A stretch of 31,767 nt of DNA, taken from QQUD01 sp039029915. GTDB lineage: Bacteria > Chloroflexota > Anaerolineae > Promineifilales > Promineifilaceae. Numbering within the stretch: position 1 is the first letter of the stretch; every line of letters begins with the position of its first letter. A program made the position numbers and the translations under genes. Positions 1 through 7,591 of the stretch are shown one piece after another. The stretch lies in NCBI GenBank assembly GCA_039029915.1, contig JBCCFD010000031.1, positions 1-31,767 of the forward strand, in the 5' to 3' direction. Under the pieces are notes generated by a model. That model saw nothing but the letters and a program-made list of their open reading frames with translations, ran no database searches and had not been told where the DNA came from.

Positions 1-2
1 TA

Positions 3-1337
3 GGCACAATCACTACGGCCGTATTTGCGATGGAAATAGCTTTAATCACGCTCTTTATTCTCATGGAGAGCTGGGTGTACGTACGGCGAACATGGAATGG
101 CCGTTTGCGCCGTTTTTTTGATTATCTGATCTCGACCCATCTGTTGCTACTCATCGTTTGGTTTCCGTTTGTGCTGTGGGCTTCTCAACGAGGGCAGCTA
201 TCTATTTTGGCTGCAAACGGGATTGGACTTTTACTGACGGGGGGCTTGCGCTATCTCTTTTCAGAGCAGTGGATTTGGACCAGAGGGCTTATTTCACATC
301 AGCGAGATTCCTTTTTTTATGATATCCACGGTATTGTAGGAATCGAATCGGCCGTACATATTCCCGACCTATCCTACTTTCGCGTTGTCAAGCCCCCCAA
401 ACAGATTGATATTCATTTGATGATTGATCGGCACGGGACGCCGATTCAAACGCATGATTCAATTAGCTATAGCGAGGGATTAGGCCGATTTGGGTTTAGC
501 TTGTCGATAATGCCGGGAGAAATTACCGAAGCGATTGCCTCACCTTTGCTAGAGAAATCACCCTATGTGCTGTTTAAAAATGTGCTTGAACCGCTGCTGC
601 GCTGGGTGCTGGTTCGCAAAGGGTATGCGCTGGTTTATGGCGGCACGCTGTCTGTGGATGAGCAGGCGGTTTTGATTGTGGCTGGTCCTGAGATTCGCAA
701 AGCGGCCACGCTACTGCATACGCTAAAAGAAAGCGGCGGTGAGTTTATGGGGGATGATATTGCCATTTTAGGTGAAAACGGCCGTATTCTTAGCTTCCCC
801 CGCTTGCTGGCCATTCGCCAGCACGCCGTTCAGGCCGTTGATCAAGCACAGCTCTCGCTGCTCGAACGGCTTTTGATGCGTTTAAAAAGAGTGGTTTACG
901 ATGAAAGAATTCGGTCGCTTGGGCTTCACCTGCGCCGGATGGGGTTTCCTATTGCCACCCTCAACAGCTATTTGCAGCGATTTTTCCCACCCGTCAAAAT
1001 TATGATGCATCGCCTGTTACCCAATGTGCGCTATCGAGATGAAGCCCAATTGATGCAGGTAGTTTATTTGGTAGAAGGGAAAGCGGTGGAACGGCCGTTA
1101 GACCCCGATGAACTGCTTAATTTACTGATTGCTAATGGCAAAAAAGGGTTTGGCTATCCGCCGTATACTCACACCGTAAAGCGACTCAGTCAGTGGCGCG
1201 GTGAGGATTTAACGGCCGTTGAAAAAGAAATCATTCGTTCTGCTATTCAAAGCTGCACCGCCAAACAGATTCAGCGGCTAGACAACGCTTGGTGGGAGGA
1301 TATTGAGCGAGATATGGAGAGGTTGGCGGAAATGTGA
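3..1337 (+). CDS. GtrA-like membrane protein with degenerate HPr-kinase-like domain, 5' end outside window
   Basis: The frame is open to the left edge; codons from position 3 encode more hydrophobic sequence before the first ATG at 30, so the gene probably starts upstream. The N-terminal ~90 residues (numbered from that ATG) contain membrane helices and end in a pattern typical of the GtrA family (an Asn-x-x-Gly helix followed by an Arg-Tyr-Leu-Phe...Trp-Ile-Trp end). GtrA proteins are linked to polyprenyl-phosphate-sugar translocation. Residues ~190-270 resemble the HPr kinase/PEPCK-like fold: a P-loop-like stretch AGPEIRKAATLL, where the Gly before Lys is replaced by Arg, and a GDDIAIL motif. 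The P-loop is degenerate, so ATP binding is doubtful. A glycosyltransferase domain may lie upstream, as in other GtrA fusions, but it cannot be seen. The placement next to the phosphodiesterase and glycosyltransferase genes fits a role in surface glycan assembly. Domain calls are from pattern recognition only. Confidence 0.7.
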   Translation, partial: GTITTAVFAMEIALITLFILMESWVYVRRTWNGRLRRFFDYLISTHLLLLIVWFPFVLWASQRGQLSILAANGIGLLLTGGLRYLFSEQWIWTRGLISHQRDSFFYDIHGIVGIESAVHIPDLSYFRVVKPPKQIDIHLMIDRHGTPIQTHDSISYSEGLGRFGFSLSIMPGEITEAIASPLLEKSPYVLFKNVLEPLLRWVLVRKGYALVYGGTLSVDEQAVLIVAGPEIRKAATLLHTLKESGGEFMGDDIAILGENGRILSFPRLLAIRQHAVQAVDQAQLSLLERLLMRLKRVVYDERIRSLGLHLRRMGFPIATLNSYLQRFFPPVKIMMHRLLPNVRYRDEAQLMQVVYLVEGKAVERPLDPDELLNLLIANGKKGFGYPPYTHTVKRLSQWRGEDLTAVEKEIIRSAIQSCTAKQIQRLDNAWWEDIERDMERLAEM

Positions 1338-1478
1338 ATTGTTGATTGAGGGATTGGGTAATTCGTGATTTGTAATTGATTATGCGTTATTGGTTATTGG
1401 TATATAGGTGGTTTCGTTATACTGATTTCCAATCCCTGATCCCCAATCCCCAATCCCCAGCCCCCAACCCATTAAATT
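1338..1478. repeat. Heptanucleotide (CCCCAAT)n STRR-like intergenic repeat
   Basis: From 1427 to 1468 the sequence reads as six consecutive in-register heptamers: TTCCAAT, CCCTGAT, CCCCAAT, CCCCAAT, CCCCAGC, CCCCAAC. The left part (1340-1375) is G/T-rich and contains complementary GGGATTGGG, so the gap could fold back on itself. The unit matches the STRR heptamer repeats described in filamentous cyanobacteria. The array ends about 10 nt before the phosphodiesterase ATG and leaves no room for a Shine-Dalgarno sequence. Confidence 0.8.
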
Positions 1479-3158
1479 ATGAAACTACTTACAATTGCAC
1501 TTGACGGTGCCACACTTGATTTATTAAAGCCGTGGCTGGCTGATGGCGAGCTGCCTCACCTTGCCGAGCTGTTTGAAAAAGGGGCCAGCGGAACGCTAAA
1601 CAGCACGATTCCTTGGGCCACGCCTACCGCCTTTGCCTCATTTGCTACCGGCACAAACCCCGGCAAGCACGGTGTTTATGACTTTGGTACGCTGATCAAC
1701 GAAGATTATACGGCGTTTATTCCCACAAATGGCTCGAATGTCAACGGCCGTTCCCTCTGGAAGATTTTATCCGATGCCGGTATGCGTTGCGGGGTTGTCA
1801 ATATGCCCATGACCTATCCAGCTGAGGCAATCAATGGATTCTTGGTGTCTGGGATACCCTATCCGGGGAGCAGCAACAAGCTGTGCTACCCGCCTAACCT
1901 GCTTGATGATTTGCGGCAAAAAGGGTGGGATTTAGCGCGCAATGCCTCCGATGATTTAGGGGGGAACTACGAAGCGTATCTGGTGGGACTTATTGAGCTT
2001 GTTAAGACGCGTACTGACGCCACGCTTCATCTTGTTCAAGAATACGATCCCGACTTTCTGACGGTTCATTATTTGGAAACCGATCAGGTTCAGCACCGTT
2101 TCTGGCAGTTTTTGGAGGATGAGCCAAACTTCACGGCCGGTAGCCCTTTAACGGATGGGATGCTTCAACTGTGGCGGGTGATGGATGAGTGTATCGGGCG
2201 GCTGGTTACGGCCGTCTCACCTGACACCTTCATTTGCATCATGTCAGATCATGGGTTTGGTCCAACCCGCCACCAAGTTTGGATCAACAACTGGCTCATT
2301 GAAAACAACTTCTTAATTCTCAAACCGACGCTTGGCGTGCGCTTTAAAAAATGGCTGTATCGCATCGGACTTTCCCCAGCCGCAATTCGTGAAAAGGCCC
2401 CTGAACGGCTCAAGCTAGCTATTTTGCAGTTTTTTGAACGGCAAAAAGGGCGAGCTCTGGCGGAACAGCTGGAGGGCGACGATTCAAAGGCACAGGGCAA
2501 AGGGTTGATGGATCGTTTGACCGAACGGCTGGCCCTTGATTTTTATGATGTCGATTGGTCCAAAACGGTTGCTTTCTCAACGGGCACAACGGCCGTGGGA
2601 TATGTGTGGCTCAATTTGCAGGGCCGTGATCCGCAGGGAACTGTGGCGCAGGGTGAGGAATACGGCCGTGTTCGCCAAAGCATCATCGATAAACTGCAAA
2701 CTTGGGAAGCCGTGGGTGAGGTTTTGCCACGTGAACAAGTTTGGCAAGGGAGCCAGCTAAACAGCGCCCCAGACATCGTTATTCGCTGGGCGCAGCCCAC
2801 CACGGACGCCCGCTATTTCCAAACGCGCATCAGCAGCCATCACCTCATGAAGCCTGTGCCAAACGATTACGCCAGCCACCGACCTGATGGCATGTTGCTA
2901 TTTGTAGGACAAGGAGTCAAGCCTAGCCAAAATTTATCCGCCGATATTCTTGACCTAGCGCCAACGTTCCTTTGGCTGCTAGACCAGCCCGTACCGACCT
3001 ACATGGATGGCTCGGTGTTGACAGACTGTGTCGAAAAAACGGATGAGGTTACGTTTATTGAGGTGGAGATGGTGGATACGGCCGTTGACGCCCAGCTTAC
3101 CGCCGAAGAAGAAGACGCCATCATCGAATCGCTTAAAGGGTTGGGCTATATGGAATAA
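1479..3158 (+). CDS. Type I phosphodiesterase/nucleotide pyrophosphatase family protein (alkaline phosphatase superfamily)
   Basis: This 559-residue protein belongs to the metal-dependent alkaline phosphatase superfamily, which hydrolyses or transfers phosphoester groups. Visible motifs are the N-terminal ALDG (metal-ligand D9), the nucleophile region around T48 followed by SFATGTNPGKHGVYDF (53-69), the second metal cluster D202-x-x-x-H206, and SDHGF at 256-260. The set is complete, so it is probably an active enzyme. Length is normal for the branch annotated as phosphodiesterase or AP3A hydrolase. No signal peptide is visible, suggesting a cytoplasmic location. The ATG at 1479 is preceded by a heptamer repeat and has no Shine-Dalgarno sequence. 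Its stop is 2 nt from the next gene, indicating translational coupling. Related proteins occur in glycan clusters; the natural substrate cannot be read from the sequence. Six ACGGCCGT octamers lie inside it. Confidence 0.88.
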   Translation: MKLLTIALDGATLDLLKPWLADGELPHLAELFEKGASGTLNSTIPWATPTAFASFATGTNPGKHGVYDFGTLINEDYTAFIPTNGSNVNGRSLWKILSDAGMRCGVVNMPMTYPAEAINGFLVSGIPYPGSSNKLCYPPNLLDDLRQKGWDLARNASDDLGGNYEAYLVGLIELVKTRTDATLHLVQEYDPDFLTVHYLETDQVQHRFWQFLEDEPNFTAGSPLTDGMLQLWRVMDECIGRLVTAVSPDTFICIMSDHGFGPTRHQVWINNWLIENNFLILKPTLGVRFKKWLYRIGLSPAAIREKAPERLKLAILQFFERQKGRALAEQLEGDDSKAQGKGLMDRLTERLALDFYDVDWSKTVAFSTGTTAVGYVWLNLQGRDPQGTVAQGEEYGRVRQSIIDKLQTWEAVGEVLPREQVWQGSQLNSAPDIVIRWAQPTTDARYFQTRISSHHLMKPVPNDYASHRPDGMLLFVGQGVKPSQNLSADILDLAPTFLWLLDQPVPTYMDGSVLTDCVEKTDEVTFIEVEMVDTAVDAQLTAEEEDAIIESLKGLGYME

Positions 3159-3160
3159 AT

Positions 3161-3478
3161 ATGATTGAAATTTATCCCAAACTACCCTTGTGGAAAGCTA
3201 TTTTAATTGGTGTCGGATTATCTTGGATAATGTATTTCTATTATGAGATAGATGAAATCTTGACGCCAAATGATATTTGGCCTACCAACAAGCTAGACGA
3301 TGTTCTTTATTGGCTTTGGCGGCTCGTGTTTTGGGGGATGTTCATCTGGCTATTGCCTAAACTAAAATCATACCTTTCAGGTCGCTATCATGTAAGCTGG
3401 CGCGGCATTATTGGTGGCATTATTGGCTTTATTCTCGGAATGAGTGTGATATTACTTGGAGTTGAACTGATTTTTTAA
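3161..3478 (+). CDS. Small three-helix membrane protein, first member of a local tandem family
   Basis: A 105-residue hydrophobic protein with about three predicted membrane helices (roughly residues 11-29, 48-66 and 80-104). It begins 2 nt after the phosphodiesterase stop and its own stop almost touches the next gene, so the genes are probably co-transcribed. Its N-terminal pattern (Trp-Lys-Ala-Ile-Leu-Ile-Gly followed by a hydrophobic run and an acidic Asp/Glu-Ile segment) resembles the starts of the proteins at 3480 and 4252, suggesting very diverged paralogs. No known domain or catalytic residue is recognised and no function can be assigned. Unlike its neighbours it contains no ACGGCCGT octamer. 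Confidence 0.7.
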   Translation: MIEIYPKLPLWKAILIGVGLSWIMYFYYEIDEILTPNDIWPTNKLDDVLYWLWRLVFWGMFIWLLPKLKSYLSGRYHVSWRGIIGGIIGFILGMSVILLGVELIF

Positions 3479-3479
3479 T

Positions 3480-3945
3480 ATGACCCAATCGAAGTCTAAA
3501 CCTAAACCAACAATCCTTCAAGGTATCGTAGTTGGCTTTCCTATAATTATTGTTTTTATAGTAGCTGGTGATCTTGATAGGGTATTTACACAAGCATTTG
3601 ATACAAACTTAAATTCTGGAATCTTCCCTCAGGGAGATGCTTACTTTCTCATTAGCTGTGCTCTTCCTTAGCTGTGCTCTTCCTTTGCTATTATTGCTCT
3701 TGTTTGAATCTTTATTAAAAGGAACCAAGCGCTTTAGTAATTTAAATTATTCAAGTGGCTTGCTCGTGTCATTAGGTCTTATTTTTGGTTCAATTACAGC
3801 ATTTACGATTCGAACAGCTATTATTTTTCCCTTAAGGAGATTTGAACCGATACTTCGCTCAGAAAGCGTAGAAACCGCAATCGTTGAATTGGGTGTTGAT
3901 ATCTTGCTCCTTTGCATTTACACAATTGTTATTCGACGTTTGTAG
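3480..3945 (+). pseudogene. Small membrane protein gene split by a 16-bp tandem duplication
   Basis: Two overlapping reading frames (3480-3671 and 3637-3945) are the halves of one gene. The 16-mer TTAGCTGTGCTCTTCC occurs twice in direct succession (3652-3667 and 3668-3683). The second copy shifts the frame by +1 and creates a TAG at 3669-3671. Removing one copy joins the halves into a protein of about 149 residues beginning MTQSKSKPKP, with the segment AYFLISCALPLLLLLLFES continuing through the junction. That segment aligns with AFFVMNCGLPLLLLVMMES of the intact paralog at 4252-4710, which supports the reconstruction. The product would have about four membrane helices and a basic Ile-Arg-Arg-Leu end. 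Function is unknown. The two copies are identical, so the break looks recent; an assembly error or a reversible phase-variation event are alternatives. Confidence 0.85.
3652..3683. repeat. Perfect 16-bp tandem duplication
   Basis: Two adjacent identical copies of TTAGCTGTGCTCTTCC. They cause the frameshift in the surrounding small membrane protein gene. Confidence 0.95.
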
Positions 3946-3993
3946 TTGATGGTATATGGTTATAAAAATCATCGGCTCAGTATTTTACCTAAT

Positions 3994-4192
3994 ATGACCC
4001 AATCGAAGTCTAAACCTAAACCCCGACCAACCATTATTCAGGGCATTGTTAGCTAGCATATTGTCTTCAACAATTTTAAACGTCATGGCATCATTGATGG
4101 CCGATATCATTTCTTTTGAGCCATTATTTTTGAATATTGTAGTGAATACAATCTTGCTTTTGGTTTTTGCAATGATTGTACAGCGGTTGTAA
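3994..4192 (+). pseudogene. Internally deleted copy of the small membrane protein gene
   Basis: The first 28 bases (ATGACCCAATCGAAGTCTAA and the following ACCTAAAC) are identical to the start of the gene at 3480, and the predicted N-terminus (MTQSKSKPKPRPTIIQGIV) matches that gene's. The frame stops at a TAG at 4054-4056. From 4085 another frame encodes a 35-residue end (ADIISFEPLFLNIVV...AMIVQRL) matching the C-terminus of the 3480 gene (FEPILRSE...IVIRRL). The middle, including the Leu-rich helices, is gone. This is a dead duplicate with a large internal deletion. It lies between the frameshifted copy and the intact paralog, documenting repeated tandem duplication and loss. Confidence 0.8.
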
Positions 4193-4251
4193 GGAATAAT
4201 TGCTAAAGGTCGTTAGAGCGAATACTATTCTTGTTTAAGGAGAAAAATGGT

Positions 4252-4710
4252 ATGGATTCAGACTACAGCAATCAAAACCCTTCCCTATTCAAAGGAATAT
4301 TGATAGGCATTCCTCTATTCCTCATCCTCAATATCAGCAACGATATTTATGCGATCGCCTTACCCCGCTTAAATAACGATCCATTTAATCCTGGACCCCA
4401 ATTGGATGTCGCTTTTTTTGTGATGAACTGTGGGCTACCTCTGCTTCTTCTTGTGATGATGGAATCCCAATTTCGCCTCAATATGAAAGTTTTAGGTGGT
4501 CAACTATTTCACCTTTGGCATCTGGTTGGGTACGCCATTGGTGCCGTCTTGGCGTGGGCTGTTATTGAGGTTTTTATGTTCCTTGTTAACGCCGCCCGCG
4601 CGGTTCCCCCGTCAACCGCGGCCCAAATTGGGCTCCAAAATCTTATCATCTCCCTTATCTTCTTCTTCCTCTACATCATCTTCATCCGCCGCTACCCTTA
4701 CGTTTGGTAG
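4252..4710 (+). CDS. Intact small membrane protein of the tandem family
   Basis: A 152-residue hydrophobic protein with about four membrane helices (approximately residues 13-29, 45-66, 80-101 and 117-146) and a C-terminal Arg-Arg-Tyr-Pro. I start it at the ATG at 4252 because AAGGAG at 4237-4242 sits 9 nt upstream. A longer in-frame reading would need a TTG at 4231 that overlaps this ribosome-binding site. The segment AFFVMNCGLPLLLLVMMES is the best-conserved block shared with the frameshifted gene at 3480. No domain is recognised. It may be the surviving functional copy of the family. It lacks the ACGGCCGT octamer common in neighbouring genes. Confidence 0.75.
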   Translation: MDSDYSNQNPSLFKGILIGIPLFLILNISNDIYAIALPRLNNDPFNPGPQLDVAFFVMNCGLPLLLLVMMESQFRLNMKVLGGQLFHLWHLVGYAIGAVLAWAVIEVFMFLVNAARAVPPSTAAQIGLQNLIISLIFFFLYIIFIRRYPYVW

Positions 4711-4717
4711 AAAAATA

Positions 4718-4945
4718 GAACGCAGATTACGCAGATTGCGCTGATTTGGTGAATATCTCCTAAATTGAGTGTTTATTAGGAGATGATGCTATTGTGTTGA
4801 GAATAGAATAAAATAATGGAATTTGCTTAAGTTTTGGGGAGAAATAAGGGAAGATGAATAGGCACTTTGATTTGACTGTTAACATCATTGGGTCGTTCTT
4901 TGGTGTGTTATATCAAATGGAAAAATCCGCGTCATCTGCGTTTTA
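4718..4945. repeat. Intergenic element bounded by inverted ACGCAGATT repeats
   Basis: The left end (4720-4746) is three 9-mers: ACGCAGATT, ACGCAGATT, GCGCTGATT. The right end (4924-4941) is the inverse complement, reading ACGCAGATG ACGCGGATT on the - strand. Together they bracket about 180 bp of non-coding DNA. This type of CGCAGAT/CGCGGAT intergenic sequence recurs in many unrelated bacterial genomes, from memory. The right end lies 12 nt before the glycosyltransferase ATG. Confidence 0.65.
4755..4784 (+). terminator. Hairpin downstream of small membrane protein gene
   Basis: Perfect 9-bp inverted repeat, ATCTCCTAA (4755-4763) and TTAGGAGAT (4776-4784), with a 12-nt loop, about 45 nt after the 4252-4710 gene. 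There is no clear U-tract, so terminator function is only a suggestion. Confidence 0.35.
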
Positions 4946-4953
4946 TCTAATTT

Positions 4954-5850
4954 ATGAAAGTGAACTGTACGGTGGGCATAACGGCCCACAATGAAGAAGC
5001 GAATATTGGGAAGCTGCTGCAGCGGATTCAGGGACAGGTGCTGAATACGGCCGTTATTTATCAAATCTACGTCGTGGCTAGCGGCTGTACCGATAACACC
5101 GTTGGCGTTGTTGAGGAAATGATGGCAGAAGACGGCCGTATTCGCCTGCTCGTTCAAGAACGACGAGAAGGTAAAGCCTCAGCCATCAACCTATTTTTAA
5201 ATCAAGAAACCGAACGCGTCATAATTTTGAGCAGCGCGGATCTCTTACCCGCAGAAGATGCGATTGAAAAAATGGTGGCTCCATTTGCAAATCCCAAGCT
5301 TGGCATGACTGCCAGCCATCCTGTTCCGGTAAATGACGAAACCACTTTTATGGGGTATGCCGCCCACATGCTTTGGGGGCTACACCACGCTATTAATGAA
5401 TCAGGCGGCTTCAAAGCGGGTGAACTCATTGGCTTTATTAAAGTGTTTGAACAGATTCCGTATAGGACTTCCGTAGATGAAGCGTCGATTGAACCCATTG
5501 TTCGGGGGCAGGGTTTTCAGGTACAGTACGTGCCTGACGCAATCATTTACAACAAAGGGCCTGACACGGTAGAGGACTTTTTACGGCAGCGTCGCCGCAT
5601 TCATTCAGGTCATTTAGACGTTACCAACCTGTTGGGCTACTCTGTTAGCACAATGAGTGGCACAACCATCCTCAAAACCCTGCTGCGTCACCTCGATTGG
5701 CGACCCAAGCAATTTGTTTGGACGTGGTTGGTCGTGGCCTTAGAGGTTTACGGCCGTTTTCTAGGCTGGCGTGATTATAAAAACCAGCGCGATCACACTG
5801 TTTGGGAGATCGCGACAACCACAAAGGAACTTTCAGCTAGTCACAAGTAG
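4954..5850 (+). CDS. Family 2 glycosyltransferase
   Basis: This 298-residue protein is a GT-A-fold glycosyltransferase that would transfer a sugar from a nucleotide donor. The N-terminus GITAHNEEANIGKLL (8-22) is the classic nucleotide-binding start. SSADLLP (93-99, D96) takes the place of the metal-binding DxD. DEAS (175-178) fits the catalytic-base region, and QRRRIHSGH (212-220) resembles the QxxRW-type acceptor motif. One hydrophobic stretch near residues 248-262 could touch the membrane, but there is no multi-helix C-terminus, so this is not a processive synthase. ATG at 4954 directly follows a repeat element and has no Shine-Dalgarno sequence. The flanking phosphodiesterase and radical SAM genes fit a lipid-linked or surface glycan pathway. 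Acceptor and donor are unknown. Confidence 0.88.
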   Translation: MKVNCTVGITAHNEEANIGKLLQRIQGQVLNTAVIYQIYVVASGCTDNTVGVVEEMMAEDGRIRLLVQERREGKASAINLFLNQETERVIILSSADLLPAEDAIEKMVAPFANPKLGMTASHPVPVNDETTFMGYAAHMLWGLHHAINESGGFKAGELIGFIKVFEQIPYRTSVDEASIEPIVRGQGFQVQYVPDAIIYNKGPDTVEDFLRQRRRIHSGHLDVTNLLGYSVSTMSGTTILKTLLRHLDWRPKQFVWTWLVVALEVYGRFLGWRDYKNQRDHTVWEIATTTKELSASHK

Positions 5851-5907
5851 CAAATTGTAAGTGGCAACTCAAGCCCACCTGCAACCTGCAATGTGTGACC
5901 GGCAACC
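5845..5907. repeat. Degenerate heptanucleotide repeat between glycosyltransferase and radical SAM genes
   Basis: The gap can be read as nine in-register heptamers running from the last codons of the glycosyltransferase: AAGTAGC, AAATTGT, AAGTGGC, AACTCAA, GCCCACC, TGCAACC, TGCAATG, TGTGACC, GGCAACC. The last four are clearly related. It ends 6 nt before the next ATG. Confidence 0.55.
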
Positions 5908-5913
5908 TGTACC

Positions 5914-7065
5914 ATGAACTCAATGCTCGGCGTGCTTGCACGCATACCCTTATTTCAAGCATACCGTCGTTTTGGCTGGCCAAAAATGCTGCCCGTTAAT
6001 TTAACGCTTTCCCCATCACCCAAGTGCAACTCTCGCTGTCTGACCTGTAACATTTGGATGAAGCGGGAGAATGAACTGACGATTGAAGAATGGGATAAAG
6101 TGTTGGCTTCTTTTGGGGAAGCACCGTTTTGGTTCACCATTAGCGGGGGTGAGCCGCTTATGTTCCCCCGCATTGTTGAGTTAGCTACCCTTGCTTACAA
6201 GCACTGCAAGCCAGGTATTATCAACATTCCTACCAACGGCATTTTGCGAAGCGGTCCCGATCGGGTGCGCAAAATTTTGGAAAACTGCCCCGAAAGCCAA
6301 ATGATTATCAATCTGTCATTAGACGGGGTGGGTGAAAAACATGATTTTATTCGCGGGGTGGCCGGAAATTTTGAAAAGTTTGAGGAACGGTTGGAGCAAT
6401 ATCTCGAACTGAAAAAAGAGTTTCCTAACTTCGTCGTTGGTATTCACTCTGTAGTGTCTGTGTTTAGTGTCGGGCATTTGGATGAACTGATTGCCTATGC
6501 CGATAAGTCAAACGCAGATCAGTTTATTACTGAAATTGCGGAACCCCGTGTCGAGTTAGATACCGTTGGTTTGCCCATTACGCCCTCACCCGAAGAGTAT
6601 CGAGAGGCAATTGATAAACTGCTTGCCTATGTCAAAAGCAAACGATTCAAGGGGCTAGCAAAAATTACCGAAGCGTTCCGAGTTGAATATTATCAGCTTG
6701 TAAAAGATATTCTTGAAAAGCAAGATCAGGTGATCGATTGCTACGCGGGCTGGGCTAGCACGCAAATCTATGCGGATGGTTCGGTTTGGCCCTGCTGCGT
6801 ACGGGCAGATAATCTAGGCAATTTACGCGACCACAACTATGATTTTAAAGAGATTTGGTTTGGTGAGACGATTAAAGAGGTGCGCCGCAGTATTGCCGCT
6901 AAAGAATGCCACTGTCCGCTAGCGAATGCCTCGTACACAAACATGCTTTATGATGTGCCTACGATGGCCCGGGTCGGCACAAAGGTGTTGATGCCTGATT
7001 TTGGTAAAGAATCAACGGCCGTTCCCCTCCCTGTTATTCAGCCCAACGGTAGTCCAACCGATTAG
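5914..7065 (+). CDS. Radical SAM protein with SPASM domain
   Basis: This 383-residue protein has the radical SAM CxxxCxxC cluster (C38, C42, C45), which binds the [4Fe-4S] cluster that cleaves S-adenosylmethionine. TISGGEPLMF follows around 75-84. A Cys-rich SPASM/twitch region lies at ~275-335 (CYAGW, WPCCV, ECHCPL) and would hold auxiliary clusters. SPASM enzymes modify peptides, or small molecules and lipids. Here the enzyme sits between a glycosyltransferase and sugar-nucleotide genes, with no obvious precursor peptide. The 95-residue Cys-containing product downstream is conceivable as a partner but lacks a typical leader. The ATG at 5914 gives a family-typical length but has no Shine-Dalgarno, being preceded by a heptamer repeat. 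Radical chemistry on a sugar or lipid head group is my best guess. The family call is firm; the substrate is unknown. Confidence 0.9.
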   Translation: MNSMLGVLARIPLFQAYRRFGWPKMLPVNLTLSPSPKCNSRCLTCNIWMKRENELTIEEWDKVLASFGEAPFWFTISGGEPLMFPRIVELATLAYKHCKPGIINIPTNGILRSGPDRVRKILENCPESQMIINLSLDGVGEKHDFIRGVAGNFEKFEERLEQYLELKKEFPNFVVGIHSVVSVFSVGHLDELIAYADKSNADQFITEIAEPRVELDTVGLPITPSPEEYREAIDKLLAYVKSKRFKGLAKITEAFRVEYYQLVKDILEKQDQVIDCYAGWASTQIYADGSVWPCCVRADNLGNLRDHNYDFKEIWFGETIKEVRRSIAAKECHCPLANASYTNMLYDVPTMARVGTKVLMPDFGKESTAVPLPVIQPNGSPTD

Positions 7066-7079
7066 GTGAATTTCACAAA

Positions 7080-7172
7080 TCAACTTGAAAAAAACCGAAT
7101 AGAAATGCGAAATTTACTCGGTGAGATTTAATAATGCAGCAGTTCTTTTTCAAACTCCTTTTGGTTTACACA
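7080..7172. repeat. Dispersed intergenic hairpin repeat, copy 1 (degenerate)
   Basis: Contains TTTACTCGGTGAG (7113-7125), a TTTTTCAA block and GGTTTACAC (7163-7171). These occur in the same order and spacing as in copies at 9556, 14550 and 29828. The stem is partly lost here. It lies between the radical SAM gene and the small Cys protein. Confidence 0.65.
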
Positions 7173-7303
7173 TAAAGCCAAAATATCCGCTTTTAAATTA
7201 TTGGCTCCCGTTGGCTGAGTCTGTCGAAAACAGCTCGTGATTAGCAATCTCGCTCGATCAATCCAAGGATGCGGGATGGTAGGTTTTCAGGTATAAAACC
7301 AGC

Positions 7304-7591
7304 ATGTCTTTTGAATGGCTCAATAAGTTTCACCAAGATATGGACAAGCCACACAACTACGCTGATAAAGTGCTAGCTGCCTATAAGCTAGGCATGCGCT
7401 CAAGAGGCTCTATTGCGGGGGTGCGGGTTGAACTGGTGCCAAAGACGTGTGCCGTTTGTAGTCAGGTTGATGAAACAGCCGTTTACCACCCAGACGATGC
7501 GCCAAGACTCCCCCTTGAAAATTGTCAAAACGAGGGTAAATGCCGCTGTGTTTATCGACCAGTGATGACTTATGAGGAGGAAGAGGAGTAA
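7304..7591 (+). CDS. Small acidic-tailed protein with MuF-like Cys motif
   Basis: A 95-residue soluble protein. The C-terminal half has CAVC (C49, C52), then VYHPDDAPRLPLENC (C74) and CRCVYRPV (C80, C82), and ends in five glutamates. The arrangement CxxC ... Tyr ... Pro-rich ... CRC resembles the C-terminal motif of phage Mu F-like head proteins. No other phage gene is present, so the resemblance may only reflect a small metal-binding fold. The start at 7304 follows an AGG 12 nt upstream, which is weak. Function is unknown; a metal-binding adaptor is possible. Confidence 0.6.
   Translation: MSFEWLNKFHQDMDKPHNYADKVLAAYKLGMRSRGSIAGVRVELVPKTCAVCSQVDETAVYHPDDAPRLPLENCQNEGKCRCVYRPVMTYEEEEE

Noticed and set aside
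1427..1468. CRISPR array
   Set aside because: The 7-nt units are contiguous with no spacers, and no cas genes are present.
2731..2740. Second CACGTG core as another parS site
   Set aside because: The flanks (GCCACGTGAACA) do not match the TTTCACGTGAAA consensus. The same applies to the CACGTG cores near 24391 and 26929.
4231..4251. TTG start adding seven residues to the small membrane protein
   Set aside because: The stretch contains the AAGGAG ribosome-binding site for the ATG at 4252, so it is leader sequence.
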